DNA of 64,000 nt from NCBI GenBank assembly GCA_019637175.1, contig JAHBWD010000002.1:62001-126000 (forward strand), read 5' to 3'. Position 1 is the stretch's first letter, and every line of letters begins with the position of its first letter. The notes beneath the pieces are model-generated. The model had not been told where the DNA came from. It saw only the letters and a list, made by a program, of their open reading frames with translations, and did not search any database. Positions 27,801 through 35,221 of this stretch are shown in pieces. Origin of the DNA: Labilithrix sp. (GTDB lineage: Bacteria > Myxococcota_A > Polyangia > Polyangiales > Polyangiaceae). The position numbers were made by a program, and so were the translations under genes.

Positions 27801-28416
27801 GCTCTACCAGATCGGCCGCACGTACGAGACCTTCGGCCGCGCGCTCAAAGACGCGCCGCCGCCGTCGAACCTCTCGGACGCCGACAAAGAGGCGTACCAG
27901 ATGCAGATCGACGAGTTCGTCGTCCCGATCGAGGAGCGGAGCCTCGACGCGTACGAGAACGGCTGGAAGAAGGCCGTCGAGCTCGGCATCTACAACCAGT
28001 GGACGGCGAAGATGCGCGAGGCGCTCGGGCGCCTGAACGCCGAGCTCTATCCGCCGTTCAAGGAGACGGGCTTCGAGATGCGATCGCAGGGGCCGATGCC
28101 GCTGCCTCCGCTCATCGACTCGCCGCGGCGCGGCGGCGAGAAGGCCGCGCTGGGAACGCCGGCGACCAAGCCGGCGGCGAAGCCCGGCGCCGCGCCGCCG
28201 GTGCCTCCTCCTTCTTCGAAGGGTGAGCCGAAGAAGGAAGAGCCGGCCAAGCCCGCGCCCTCGAAGCCGTCGTCGGCATCCTCGGGATCGAACGCGATGA
28301 CGCCCGACGACGACGCGGCGACCGCCGCGGCGCTGAACGCGCCGCTGCCGCCGGCTACGCCCGCCAAGCCCGCGAAGCCCGCGCCGAAGCCGGCGCCGAA
28401 GAAGGGCGGCAAGTGA
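24856..28416 (+). CDS. gltD: Giant exported TPR protein, GltD/AgmU-like
   Basis: A 1186-residue protein with a signal peptide (MRSRARSLAAAWAAALLCAT). TPR-like helical repeats run over almost the whole length (ALYVDGFLAYEQGKQDEALD, ALFNGKYDYAGALAEYEQVL, LFFRQGRQYYDYGVYDAAVK, MGKAHQNAGRNKEAADLYRR) and the last 100 residues are a Pro/Ala/Lys-rich tail. Size, repeat type and the downstream TPR lipoprotein match AgmU/GltD of the Myxococcus focal-adhesion motility complex, a periplasmic scaffold. It starts with GTG and overlaps the next gene by four bases. Assignment rests on architecture and synteny, not on an alignment. Confidence 0.75.
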   Translation: MRSRARSLAAAWAAALLCATVSAGAAPDKNKPAPAEPAPGASAPATSTVRAAAEKTIEAKPAAKPGSKRAQGSGSSSLSGPGGRPASKGPAIPEALRKQLEKQLEARIERDVAQIKALRGEAIGLLTTFVAETPREAREMPEALLRLGELKWEHEREQFVERFKAWEAKPVDQRGPGPEPNFQPSRDLFARVLKDYPWFNQYDLALYVDGFLAYEQGKQDEALDRFNRILKDFPRSRFVADAHMARAEALFNGKYDYAGALAEYEQVLQYKNSDLYGLALFKSAWCMWRLGRSEEAAKRFVSVFEVTDAQGNKVSAAQRKQLDELQQEALKYLVEVFTEDEKNTAQDVYGFLTKIGGDRFAGKVVRALAVQFYDQSHYDRGIEAYELLLKLEPASADAGQWVLQIAQGYNAIEDWPKLKATYERAVNGYTAGSPWAKTQGDPTVVQRTSADVEKQLKEHALQLHAKAQKDKTSRAEFEGAAGLYEVYLTKFSGERNAYQIQYYLAEIQFHHLEKSTDAATHYMAAARSMPKDEAEREPLKTQRHDAIYNAIAALERVRFAELEARRKLPPGSAFQETEADKKFAEALDLYAQLYPSDPALPELFFRQGRQYYDYGVYDAAVKIWGSLLEKFPRSQYALAAGELILDSFNRAKNYENIEQWARRLKSAPAFASEANQKKLDTLIVQAVFKQGEQKAAAGEHQDAAKAYLRAAKEFPRDPRAAQACVNAEQAAQKAGDVATLKEAAQLVTGKEYRDKPESPQGAWIAATTFQSMGLFSESAEFHEAIASLADRDHPHYQKYEHAKDAAYNAVVLRVATGEHDKAIANGNRYLQQYPTSADADEVVFQMGKAHQNAGRNKEAADLYRRYLARSRNQDHRVQGWVLLAVALVKNGEDRGADDALKAAVEIGKHRRNELGPDGKYAAARARYMEGERVLTRFEKIEIQGDVKQLSSRLKQKAELLKQASAVFLDVVSLGVAEWTTAALYQIGRTYETFGRALKDAPPPSNLSDADKEAYQMQIDEFVVPIEERSLDAYENGWKKAVELGIYNQWTAKMREALGRLNAELYPPFKETGFEMRSQGPMPLPPLIDSPRRGGEKAALGTPATKPAAKPGAAPPVPPPSSKGEPKKEEPAKPAPSKPSSASSGSNAMTPDDDAATAAALNAPLPPATPAKPAKPAPKPAPKKGGK

Positions 28417-29540
28417 GGCTCGTCCGATCGTGCGTCGTCGCGCTCGCGCTCACCGCCTTCGCGTGCGGAGGAGGCAAGAACAACGGCGGCCCGAAGACGC
28501 CCGACAACACGCTGCCGCCGGCGAACCCGATCGCCGTCCAGCGCATGGTCGAGGGCGTGACGGCGGCCAAGGATCCGCGCATGCAGACGCGCGCGATCGC
28601 GCTCCTCCGCGAGGCGATCCAGATCGATCCGAACCTCTGGGAGGCGCGCTTCGATCTCGGCGTCGTGCTCGCGAACGGCGGCGACTTGGCGAACGCCGAA
28701 GAGCAGCTCCGCGCCGCGCAGAAGATCGCGCCCGAGCGCGAAGAGGTCGCGGTGGCGCTCGCCGAGGTTCGAAGGCGGCGCGGCGAGAACAAAGACGCCG
28801 CCTCCGGCCTCGAAGACTTCGTGAAGGATCATCCCGGCGCGATCGAGGCGCGCACGCTCCTCGTGACGGCGCTGCGCGACTCGGGTCAGCACGAGCGCGC
28901 GATCCAGAACGCGCGCGAGGTGCTCGTTCGAAAGCCGGGCGACGCGACGGCGCTCGCCGAGCTCGCGCTCTGTCACCTCGGCAAGGGAGAGCGCGACACC
29001 GCGCAGCTCCTCGTCAAGCAGGCGCTCGACGTGAATGCCAAGAGCGCGATCGCGCATCGCGTGCAAGGGCTCGTGCACCTCGGAGGCGGCGACGACGCGG
29101 CGGCGTTCCAGGCCTTCTCCAAGGCGGCGCACGAAGATCCGCGCGACACGACGTCGAGGCTCAACATGGGCGCGGTGCTCCTGCGCGCGGGCGCGTACGC
29201 GAAGGCGGCCGAGCAGTACAAGAGCGCGCTCGCGGCGGCGCCCGACGAATCGGCGGCGCAGATCGGCCTCGCCGCGGCGCTGCGCGGCGAGTCGGAGGGG
29301 AAGAACGCGAAGATGCTCGACGAGGCCAAGTCGCTCCTCGAGAAGGTGCTCGAGCGCGAGCCGCACAACGTCGCGGCGAACTTCAACCTCGGCGTGCTCT
29401 ACGCCGACTCGCTGAAGAAGCCCGCCGAGGCGAAGCCCTTCTTCGACCGCTTCCTCGACGACGCGCCGAAGGATCATCCGTCGCGCCCCGAAGCGGAGCG
29501 CCAGGTCGCGGCGGCGAAGGCGGCCGGAGGAAAGAAGTGA
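28413..29540 (+). CDS. gltE: TPR lipoprotein, GltE/AglT-like
   Basis: A 375-residue lipoprotein: MRLVRSCVVALALTAFACGG with lipidation at Cys18. It then holds seven or so TPRs (WEARFDLGVVLANGGDLANA, LAELALCHLGKGERDTAQLL, HRVQGLVHLGGGDDAAAFQA, TSRLNMGAVLLRAGAYAKAA, NFNLGVLYADSLKKPAEAKP). AglT/GltE is the TPR lipoprotein that follows AgmU/GltD in the Myxococcus glt operon, and both neighbours overlap by four bases here too. It is expected to sit in the outer membrane facing the periplasm. A generic TPR lipoprotein is the alternative. Confidence 0.75.
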   Translation: MRLVRSCVVALALTAFACGGGKNNGGPKTPDNTLPPANPIAVQRMVEGVTAAKDPRMQTRAIALLREAIQIDPNLWEARFDLGVVLANGGDLANAEEQLRAAQKIAPEREEVAVALAEVRRRRGENKDAASGLEDFVKDHPGAIEARTLLVTALRDSGQHERAIQNAREVLVRKPGDATALAELALCHLGKGERDTAQLLVKQALDVNAKSAIAHRVQGLVHLGGGDDAAAFQAFSKAAHEDPRDTTSRLNMGAVLLRAGAYAKAAEQYKSALAAAPDESAAQIGLAAALRGESEGKNAKMLDEAKSLLEKVLEREPHNVAANFNLGVLYADSLKKPAEAKPFFDRFLDDAPKDHPSRPEAERQVAAAKAAGGKK

Positions 29541-29983
29541 GATCTCCCCGCACGATCGCCTTCGCCCTCGTCACCGCGCTCAGCGCGATGTCGATCCTCG
29601 CCGGCGCGCAGACGAAGAAGCCCGCGGCGCCGGTCGTCACGAAGAAGCCGCCGGTCAAGCCCGCGGGCGCCGGCACGGCCAAGCCGCTCGTCCCCGACGA
29701 CGACGTCAAAGACGCCGGCCCTCTCGCCTCGAAGGAGGAGCGCTCCCAGCCCGCGTCGTCGACCAAGGACGCGGGCGCCGGCGGCGCGGTGCTCGAGTCG
29801 AAGACCCTCGACGGCGGCTCGCGCGTCTTCCGCTTCGGCGAGGTCGAGGTCGAAGGCCGCCTCAAGAGCCCGCAGATCGTCTACTTCCTCCGCCGCGTCC
29901 GCGCCGAGTTCGCCGCCGGCGATCTCGGCCACCGCAGCTTCTCGCGCGAGCTGAGCGAGACCCGCAACGAACCCGGCTTCTGA
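29537..29983 (+). CDS. gltF: Small exported protein, GltF-like by position
   Basis: A 148-residue protein with a signal peptide (ending SILAGAQ) and a 70-residue Lys/Pro/Ala then Asp/Ser linker. A compact tail follows, RVFRFGEVEVEGRLKSPQIV then YFLRRVRAEFAAGDLGHRSF, the only part that looks conserved. It overlaps the gltE-like gene by GTGA and is followed by an overlapping small lipoprotein gene. The tail resembles the FGEVxVEGxxxxP element found next to AgmX/PglI-type proteins, and the position is that of gltF in Myxococcus. The name is tentative. Confidence 0.6.
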   Translation: MRSPRTIAFALVTALSAMSILAGAQTKKPAAPVVTKKPPVKPAGAGTAKPLVPDDDVKDAGPLASKEERSQPASSTKDAGAGGAVLESKTLDGGSRVFRFGEVEVEGRLKSPQIVYFLRRVRAEFAAGDLGHRSFSRELSETRNEPGF

Positions 29984-30246
29984 TGCGAGGGTCGCGCTGC
30001 GCGCCGATCGCGCTGTGCGCGCTCACGATCGGCTGCGGGCCGCCGAAGCGCCCGACGCGCCTCGCGCCCGCCAACGTACACGCCGAGGTGATGAAGCACG
30101 TTCCTGCAGTCCCGCGCGTGGCGATTCCCGCCCGCGTCGGAGCGCGCCGTGATCGCCGGATTCCCCTTCAGCTTCCGCGGAAAGAATTGACGGCAGTCAA
30201 CCGGTTGACCATGACTTTCCCCGGCGAATCCGATGACCTCGATTGA
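29983..30246 (+). CDS. Small predicted lipoprotein of 87 residues
   Basis: The ATG overlaps the previous stop (TGATG), and the product begins MRGSRCAPIALCALTIGCGP, with a good lipobox (TIGC). The rest is Arg/Pro-rich without a known domain. The last part is encoded over the first 14-base palindrome and shares VNRLT with the start of the next protein, because the palindrome is repeated there in the same reading frame. It could be a real small lipoprotein or a decayed gene fragment continuing the operon. Confidence 0.5.
   Translation: MRGSRCAPIALCALTIGCGPPKRPTRLAPANVHAEVMKHVPAVPRVAIPARVGARRDRRIPLQLPRKELTAVNRLTMTFPGESDDLD
30196..30209. promoter_or_regulatory. Palindrome GTCAACCGGTTGAC, copy 1
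   Basis: A perfect 14-base palindrome preceded by A and followed by CATGAC. A second identical copy lies 61 bases downstream. It sits in the 3' part of the small lipoprotein gene and just before the next start codon. It looks like a dimeric repressor or activator site. Confidence 0.6.
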
Positions 30247-31174
30247 ACGCAGGCGAGTCAACCGGTTGACTGTGACGTTGCTCGCGGGCGCCCTCCTCGC
30301 GGCGGCCGCGCCCAACGCGGCGCGCGCGGACGTCCTGCCCGAAGACGCGAAGGTCGTGCAGTACTCGTACGAGGTGGAGAACCTCGACGCGTTCGCCGAC
30401 AAGGTGTTCGTCGCCTGGCCGCGCGCGTGCGGGAGCGACGGCGAGCCGCTCGGCAAGATCGATCTGGGCCTGAACCCTCAGTGGGCGTCGCGGATGCACG
30501 ACGTCGACTACGAAGTGCTCGAGGCGAAGAAGGAGCTCCGCGTCCTTCGCTACTGCGCGCACACGATGCGGATCTACGCGCTCCCCCGCGCGGCGTTTCC
30601 GCCGAGCTCGCGCCCGGCCCCCCGCGACGACTGGGCGCTCGACCTGAAGAAGGACAACCCCCAGGCGATCGTCCCGGCGCTCGACGCGATCGATCTCCAG
30701 AAGCGGATGCCGTTCTTCGCGAGCGACGCGCGCGTCGCGCGGTCGCCGTTCGCGCTCGACATGATCATGCTCGTGCGTCGATCGAGCTCGACGCTCGCCA
30801 AGGTGCACGACGTGATCGGCGTCGACGCCGTCGACGCCGCCACCCTCACGGTGTCGTCCAAACGTGTAACCTACACATATGAGGACGGGGCGACGGAGAC
30901 GTTCGCGTATCGGTCGCTCAAGCGACCGAGCCCTTCGCGCCCGAAGGCGCTCGAGCCGCCGCCCGGGGGCAACGCGCGCGACGACGATCCCACGCCGCCC
31001 GCGATCGACGCCGGAGCGCTCGCGCCGGACGCGCCTTCGCAACCGCCCGCCGCCGCGCCAGCTCCCGCCTCGAAGGATCTCGGCACGCGGTGGGTCTACC
31101 TCGCCGCGATCGCAGGCCTCCTCGTCGGAGGCATCATCGCCTGGGCACAGAAGAACAAGAAGAGCGCCGGCTGA
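30233..31174 (+). CDS. Exported protein with C-terminal membrane anchor, unknown
   Basis: A 313-residue protein. A signal peptide follows a short basic stretch (ending AAPNAARA). The periplasmic domain of about 200 residues includes two cysteines (PRACGSDG, RYCAHTM) and ends in TVSSKRVTYTYEDGATETFA. A 60-residue Pro/Ala linker leads to one membrane helix (WVYLAAIAGLLVGGIIAWA) and the basic tail KNKKSAG, giving an inner-membrane-anchored topology or a sorting tail. No family is recognised. The second 14-base palindrome lies inside its first codons, so an alternative later start would separate operator from gene. Confidence 0.75.
   Translation: MTSIERRRVNRLTVTLLAGALLAAAAPNAARADVLPEDAKVVQYSYEVENLDAFADKVFVAWPRACGSDGEPLGKIDLGLNPQWASRMHDVDYEVLEAKKELRVLRYCAHTMRIYALPRAAFPPSSRPAPRDDWALDLKKDNPQAIVPALDAIDLQKRMPFFASDARVARSPFALDMIMLVRRSSSTLAKVHDVIGVDAVDAATLTVSSKRVTYTYEDGATETFAYRSLKRPSPSRPKALEPPPGGNARDDDPTPPAIDAGALAPDAPSQPPAAAPAPASKDLGTRWVYLAAIAGLLVGGIIAWAQKNKKSAG
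30257..30270. promoter_or_regulatory. Palindrome GTCAACCGGTTGAC, copy 2
   Basis: Identical to the copy at 30196-30209 and here extended to a perfect 16-base palindrome (AGTCAACCGGTTGACT), followed by GTGAC. The centre-to-centre distance between copies is 61 bases, about six helical turns, which would allow two dimers to bind on the same DNA face. Confidence 0.6.
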
Positions 31175-31201
31175 TCTCGGCCGCCCTTCCATCGCCGCCG
31201 C

Positions 31202-31993
31202 TCAACGAGGCTCCGCACTTTGCTCTTCGAGCGTGCCGAGGATGGCGCGGAGACGCTCGGCGTGAAACCCCGTCGGATCGCGCTCGAGCCACGCCTGGGC
31301 ACGCGCGCGCGCGTCGCCGAGACGTCCAGCCCGTCGGAGCGCGTCGATCTCCAAGACGTCGCGCTCGCCGGAGAGCGTCCCTCGCGGGAAGCGCGCTCGA
31401 TGCGCGCCGATGCGTTCGAGCGCGAGCTCGGGATCGCGCGCGAGCGCGCCGCGAGCACCCTCCAGGAGCGCGAGCTCGGCGGCGAGCGTGCTCGCAGGCG
31501 ACGCCGAAGCGCTCGGGCGCGTCGCGTCCGTCGAGGGCGTCGCCGTCTCTGCCGACGGCGCGGCCGCGGCAGGCGCCTCCGGGACCGGTTGGGGCGTCGC
31601 GACGACCGGCGACGGCGGAGGAGCGACGACGGGGGCATCACGGTCGAGCGAGGCCTCGGGAGCCGGCACCGCGTCACGCGGGCTCGCGGTCGCCGCGCTC
31701 GAAGGTGCCGGCGTCGAAGCGAGCACGCGCGCATTTCCGATCGCGACCTCGTCCGGCGTTCGCGTCGCGCGAACGCCCGCGACGAGGCCGATCGCGCTCA
31801 CGCCGATGACCGCGGCGGCGAGCTTGGGCCACAGGGCGGCGGCCAAGGGGATGCTCGCGATCGCCGATACGCGACTCGCGCCGCGCTCGAGCACGACGCG
31901 ATCGATCGGACGCGTCGGTCGCGCGGCCCCCAAGAGCTCGCGAACGCCGATCGGCGCGTCCGGCGAGTCTTTCCATCGGCGCGGCTCCGTCAT
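31202..31993 (-). CDS. Putative membrane anti-sigma factor
   Basis: A 263-residue protein directly downstream of, and overlapping (ATGA), an ECF sigma gene. A cytoplasmic segment of about 55 residues precedes one membrane helix (LWPKLAAAVIGVSAIGLVAG). Then come an 80-residue Pro/Ala/Ser linker and a helical C-terminal region with TPR-like character (LELALERIGAHRARFPRGTL-type repeats). No ZAS zinc motif (HxxxCxxC) is visible in the cytoplasmic part. Membrane proteins of this layout beside ECF sigma genes are usually anti-sigma factors; that role is inference from context. Confidence 0.65.
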   Translation of the reverse strand: MTEPRRWKDSPDAPIGVRELLGAARPTRPIDRVVLERGASRVSAIASIPLAAALWPKLAAAVIGVSAIGLVAGVRATRTPDEVAIGNARVLASTPAPSSAATASPRDAVPAPEASLDRDAPVVAPPPSPVVATPQPVPEAPAAAAPSAETATPSTDATRPSASASPASTLAAELALLEGARGALARDPELALERIGAHRARFPRGTLSGERDVLEIDALRRAGRLGDARARAQAWLERDPTGFHAERLRAILGTLEEQSAEPR

Positions 31994-32571
31994 GGAAGCC
32001 TCCTCGCGTCGCGCGCTTGCATGCGCAGGAGCGCGGCCTGAAAGCTCTTGCGCGCGGCGTGGAGGCGCGAGTGCACGGTCCCCGTGGGCACGCCGAGGAT
32101 CGACGCGATCTCCTCGCACGGAAGCTCGTCGATCTCGAACATCACGAAGACCGCTCGCTTCTCGAGATCCATCTCGTCGAGGAGCGCGCCGAGACGCCGC
32201 CGTGACTCGGCCTCCGCGAGGCTCTCCTCCGGCGTCGCGCGGTCGTCGACTCGCTCGGGAGGCTCGGCGACGGACGTCTCGTTCTTGCGGAAGCCGCGGC
32301 GCCGATACGCCGAGACGACGCGGAGGCAGATGCCGAAGAGCCACGTCGTCGCCTTCGAGGTGCCGTCGAACGTGTGCACGCGGCGCTGAACCACGACGAA
32401 GACCTCTTGCAGCACGTCCTCGAGATCGCCCGCGCGCACACCGAGGCGCTGGAGGGTCGCGTAGACGAACGGCGCATGAGCCTCGTAGAGGCGCGCGACG
32501 TCCCGCTCCGAGAGGACGTCTTCGTCCTTCGCCGCCGCGCGGCGACCGAGGAGGTTGGCGATCACGCGCAT
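31990..32571 (-). CDS. ECF-type RNA polymerase sigma-70 factor
   Basis: A 193-residue extracytoplasmic-function sigma factor with only regions 2 and 4. Region 2: YEAHAPFVYATLQRLG, DLEDVLQEVFVVV and TSKATTWLFGICLRVV (residues of about 30-95). Region 4: LPCEEIASILGVPTGTVHSR (about 150-170), the -35 recognition helix-turn-helix. The ATG at 32571 gives a normal N-terminus; the frame is open further upstream but overlaps the neighbouring gene. It is followed by the putative anti-sigma gene and preceded 28 bases upstream by a barrel-like protein gene, so a signal-responsive envelope regulon is likely. Confidence 0.92.
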   Translation of the reverse strand: MRVIANLLGRRAAAKDEDVLSERDVARLYEAHAPFVYATLQRLGVRAGDLEDVLQEVFVVVQRRVHTFDGTSKATTWLFGICLRVVSAYRRRGFRKNETSVAEPPERVDDRATPEESLAEAESRRRLGALLDEMDLEKRAVFVMFEIDELPCEEIASILGVPTGTVHSRLHAARKSFQAALLRMQARDARRLP

Positions 32572-32599
32572 GATGAATGCCTCGAGGGCCGGCGCGCCT

Positions 32600-33556
32600 T
32601 CATGGAATCGACACACCCACGCCCAGCGCGACCACAAGTGCCGCAAATGGCTGACGAAATCCCGCCGGCGGGCACGTCTCGGCGACGAACGTGGGCTGCG
32701 ACAACGGCAGATCGGCTTCGACCGAGCCCTCGAGGACAAGAGGACCGGCCACACGCGCGCGCGCCCCGGCGGCGAGCGCCGCGGCGACCCACGGCTTCGC
32801 GCCGCCCTCGCGCATCATTACGTTGGACGACGTCGTCGCGAGCGATCCGACGAGGAGATGCGCGCAGCCCACCGCGGCGACGCCCCGCGTCGCGAAGGGC
32901 TCGACGCATGCCCCAGCGCCGCCCGCGACGAGGCTCATCGCGAAGAGATCGTCCGGCATCGGCGCGCGTGGAAAGAAGACGCCCCGTGCGCTCGCCCAGA
33001 TCGATTCGCTCACGCGCGCGCGCGCGGCGAGACCGACGCCGGGCGAGGGGCTCGGGAGGAGGCCGAGCGCCGTGGCGCCGGACGCCGTGACGACGGCGCG
33101 ATCGCGCGAAATCGGCGCCGACCCGCCGGGCGTGGTTGGCTCGAACGACGCCGGAGGAGGCGCTGGAGGCGCGACGCGCGGCGGAGACGGAGGCGGAGGC
33201 GGAGGCGTCTCGCGCCGCGGATCACGTTCGATCGCGAGCGCGACCGTCAGCGCCGCGGCGCGAACGAGATCCGCGCACGTGTCGCCTTCGAGCGTCCGCG
33301 ACGACGTTCCCACCGCGACGTCGGCGACGAGCTTGTCGGCGTCTTCGCGCACGCGAACGGCGACGCGCGGCGTGGCGTCTTCGTCGAACGGATCGCGCCC
33401 GAGGTGACCGGCGACGGCTCGCCGAAACTCGGCGGCGTCCGGGCAGCCGTCGACGCCCGTGGCATCGAAGCGCGGCGACGCCGACGCCTGCGCGGCCCGC
33501 GCAGGCTCGCTCCACGTCGCGGTGCTCGTGAGGCCCACCACGCTCGCGACGATCAT
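32600..33556 (-). CDS. Exported sigma-module protein with C-terminal barrel-like region
   Basis: A 318-residue protein whose signal peptide (MIVASVVGLTSTATWSEPAR) begins at the ATG 33556; an upstream in-frame ATG at 33622 would add 22 residues and overlap the divergent gene. The first domain (GVDGCPDAAEFRRAVAGHLG to RAAALTVALAIERDP) contains two cysteines. After a Pro-rich linker the C-terminal half alternates like outer-membrane strands (GVGLAARARVSESIWASARG, AALAAGARARVAGPLVLEGS) and ends VALGVGVSIP. It precedes the sigma gene in the same direction and could be the envelope sensor or part of the regulon. The function is unknown. Confidence 0.7.
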   Translation of the reverse strand: MIVASVVGLTSTATWSEPARAAQASASPRFDATGVDGCPDAAEFRRAVAGHLGRDPFDEDATPRVAVRVREDADKLVADVAVGTSSRTLEGDTCADLVRAAALTVALAIERDPRRETPPPPPPSPPRVAPPAPPPASFEPTTPGGSAPISRDRAVVTASGATALGLLPSPSPGVGLAARARVSESIWASARGVFFPRAPMPDDLFAMSLVAGGAGACVEPFATRGVAAVGCAHLLVGSLATTSSNVMMREGGAKPWVAAALAAGARARVAGPLVLEGSVEADLPLSQPTFVAETCPPAGFRQPFAALVVALGVGVSIP

Positions 33557-33613
33557 GGCGCGTCGAATCTTCGAAGGGGAGCGCACCTTCGATGCATATA
33601 GCTCAGGAACGAC

Positions 33614-34183
33614 ATGCGCCAACGCACAGCTTTCGTTTTGGTCACCGCCGCCACTTGCCTCGGCGTCGCGCGCGACGCGCCGGCTTCCGTCTCCGTCGCG
33701 CTGTCGCTCGACGATCTCGCGCGTGACGCCACCGTGATCGCCAAGGTCACGCCGGTCGCTCGGGCGAGCGCGTGGCAGGGCTCGCGCATCGTCACGACGA
33801 CGCGCCTTCGCATCGACGGCGCCGTCGCAGGATCGCCGCCGGCGCGCGAGGTCGAGGTTCGCACGCTCGGGGGCATCGTCGGAGGCATCGGTCAGATCGC
33901 GGAAGGTGAGCCTTCATTTCTCGTCGGTGAGCCGTCGCTCGTCTTCCTCGCCTCGCGCGGCTCGTGGATGACCGTCGTCGGACGCGCCCAGGGACAGCTC
34001 TTGCTCACGAAGAAAGGGGGCGTCGACGTCGTGCGTGTGAGGAACGTCGGCGCGCTCGTACGCCGTCGCGCCGCGGGCCCGCTCCTCCCTCCGGGAAAGC
34101 CGGTGACCGAGCTCGACGGCGCTCCGGCCGACGCCGTCGCGCGCGACGCCGCGCGCGCGTGGGAGGCGACCCATGCGCGGTGA
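33614..34183 (+). CDS. Exported protein preceding a matrixin protease, unknown
   Basis: A 189-residue secreted protein with a signal peptide (MRQRTAFVLVTAATCLGVAR). The body is beta-rich (ATVIAKVTPVARASAWQGSR, RIDGAVAGSPPAREVEVRTL, PSLVFLASRGSWMTVVGRAQ). This pattern, with a TLGG(I/x)VGGIGQ element, resembles small secreted proteins that accompany myxobacterial matrixin proteases. It overlaps the protease gene by 11 bases and is probably its operon partner. A chaperone, inhibitor or co-secreted factor are possibilities. It is divergent from the sigma-module gene across 57 bases. Confidence 0.7.
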   Translation: MRQRTAFVLVTAATCLGVARDAPASVSVALSLDDLARDATVIAKVTPVARASAWQGSRIVTTTRLRIDGAVAGSPPAREVEVRTLGGIVGGIGQIAEGEPSFLVGEPSLVFLASRGSWMTVVGRAQGQLLLTKKGGVDVVRVRNVGALVRRRAAGPLLPPGKPVTELDGAPADAVARDAARAWEATHAR

Positions 34184-35093
34184 TCGCGCGCTCGCGTCGC
34201 TCGCCGTCATCGTCGCGTTGCTCGGCGCGCCCCAGAGCGCCGCGGCGTTCTGCCGGCGAACGACGGCCCCCGAGACCACGCCCGACCGCTGCGTCGACGA
34301 AGGACTCCCGCTCTTCCACCGCGCGCAGTGCCTGACGTACCAGATCGTCGACCGCTCGCGCGCGGGGATCACGGCGCCGCAGCTCTCCGACGCGATGGCG
34401 CGCGCCTTCGCGGCGTGGACGGCGCCGAACGCGACGTGCACGCCGGGCATCGCGCTCGTCGAGCTCGCGCGCGCGACGCTCGCGCCCGGCGCCGCAATGG
34501 TCGAGTACCGCTCCGACGGCGCCCAGAACCGAAACCTCGTCGGGTTCGTCGAGGGCGCGTGGCCTCACGGCGGCATGGGTGACACGCTCGCGTTGGCCAC
34601 GCTCTCCTTCCTGACCGACAGCGGCGAAGTGCTCGACGCCGATCTCGAGATCAACGGCGACGTCCCGTGGTCCGTCGATCCGAGTCCGGCGACCGACGCG
34701 TATGATCTCGTGACCGCGCTCGCCCACGAAGCAGGTCACGTCCTGGGTCTCGCGCACAGCCCCGTCGCGACCGCGGTGATGTTCCCGAGCTACACGCCGG
34801 GAACGACCAACCGCGTGCTCGACCCGGACGACGCGGCAGGCATCTGCGCGATCTATCCCGATCGCCTCACGCGCGCGACCGCCGGCGGCGCCGTCGCCGC
34901 GACCGAGTGTCGACTCACGCCCGGCGACCCGAACACGAGCGCGTGCGACCAAGACCCGACGTTCACCCACGGCTGCTCGATCTCCGCCGCGCCCGCTGCC
35001 CGCGCGACGGCGTCCGCCTGCGCGACGCTCGTCACCTTCGCGGCCGCGGCGGCGTTCGCGCGCCGCTCCCGACGCAGGCGCGCGAAGAAGTAG
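34173..35093 (+). CDS. Matrixin-family zinc metalloprotease with MYXO-CTERM-like tail
   Basis: A 306-residue exported protease. After a signal peptide (ending SAAAF) the catalytic domain carries the metzincin motif HEAGHVLGLAH (residues 185-195, three zinc His and the catalytic Glu) and the Met-turn AVMFPSYTPG (M203), typical of M10 matrixins. Near the end a cysteine (HGCSISAA) is followed by a hydrophobic stretch (CATLVTFAAAAAFA) and RRSRRRRAKK, the Cys-helix-Arg layout of MYXO-CTERM surface-sorting signals. It therefore probably acts on the outer surface. Several additional cysteines suggest disulfides. Confidence 0.9.
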   Translation: MRGDRALASLAVIVALLGAPQSAAAFCRRTTAPETTPDRCVDEGLPLFHRAQCLTYQIVDRSRAGITAPQLSDAMARAFAAWTAPNATCTPGIALVELARATLAPGAAMVEYRSDGAQNRNLVGFVEGAWPHGGMGDTLALATLSFLTDSGEVLDADLEINGDVPWSVDPSPATDAYDLVTALAHEAGHVLGLAHSPVATAVMFPSYTPGTTNRVLDPDDAAGICAIYPDRLTRATAGGAVAATECRLTPGDPNTSACDQDPTFTHGCSISAAPAARATASACATLVTFAAAAAFARRSRRRRAKK

Positions 35094-35158
35094 GCCGGTC
35101 GACCCCGGTCGGAACATCCATCGGTGACGCGCGGCGGAGCGCCAAAGCGCGCCCGAAT

Positions 35159-35184
35159 CGATAGATACGCCGACGTTTCTATCG
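35159..35184. promoter_or_regulatory. Inverted repeat upstream of the pilin-Hint gene
   Basis: CGATAGA (35159-35165) is mirrored by TCTATCG (35178-35184) around a 12-base spacer, in the only AT-leaning part of the intergenic region 38 bases before the start codon. GATAGATACG also resembles a -10 box. It could be an operator or a short 5' UTR stem. Confidence 0.4.
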
Positions 35185-35221
35185 GCACGCCCCGTGCTCC
35201 GCCCTCTGCACGTCCCGTCCG

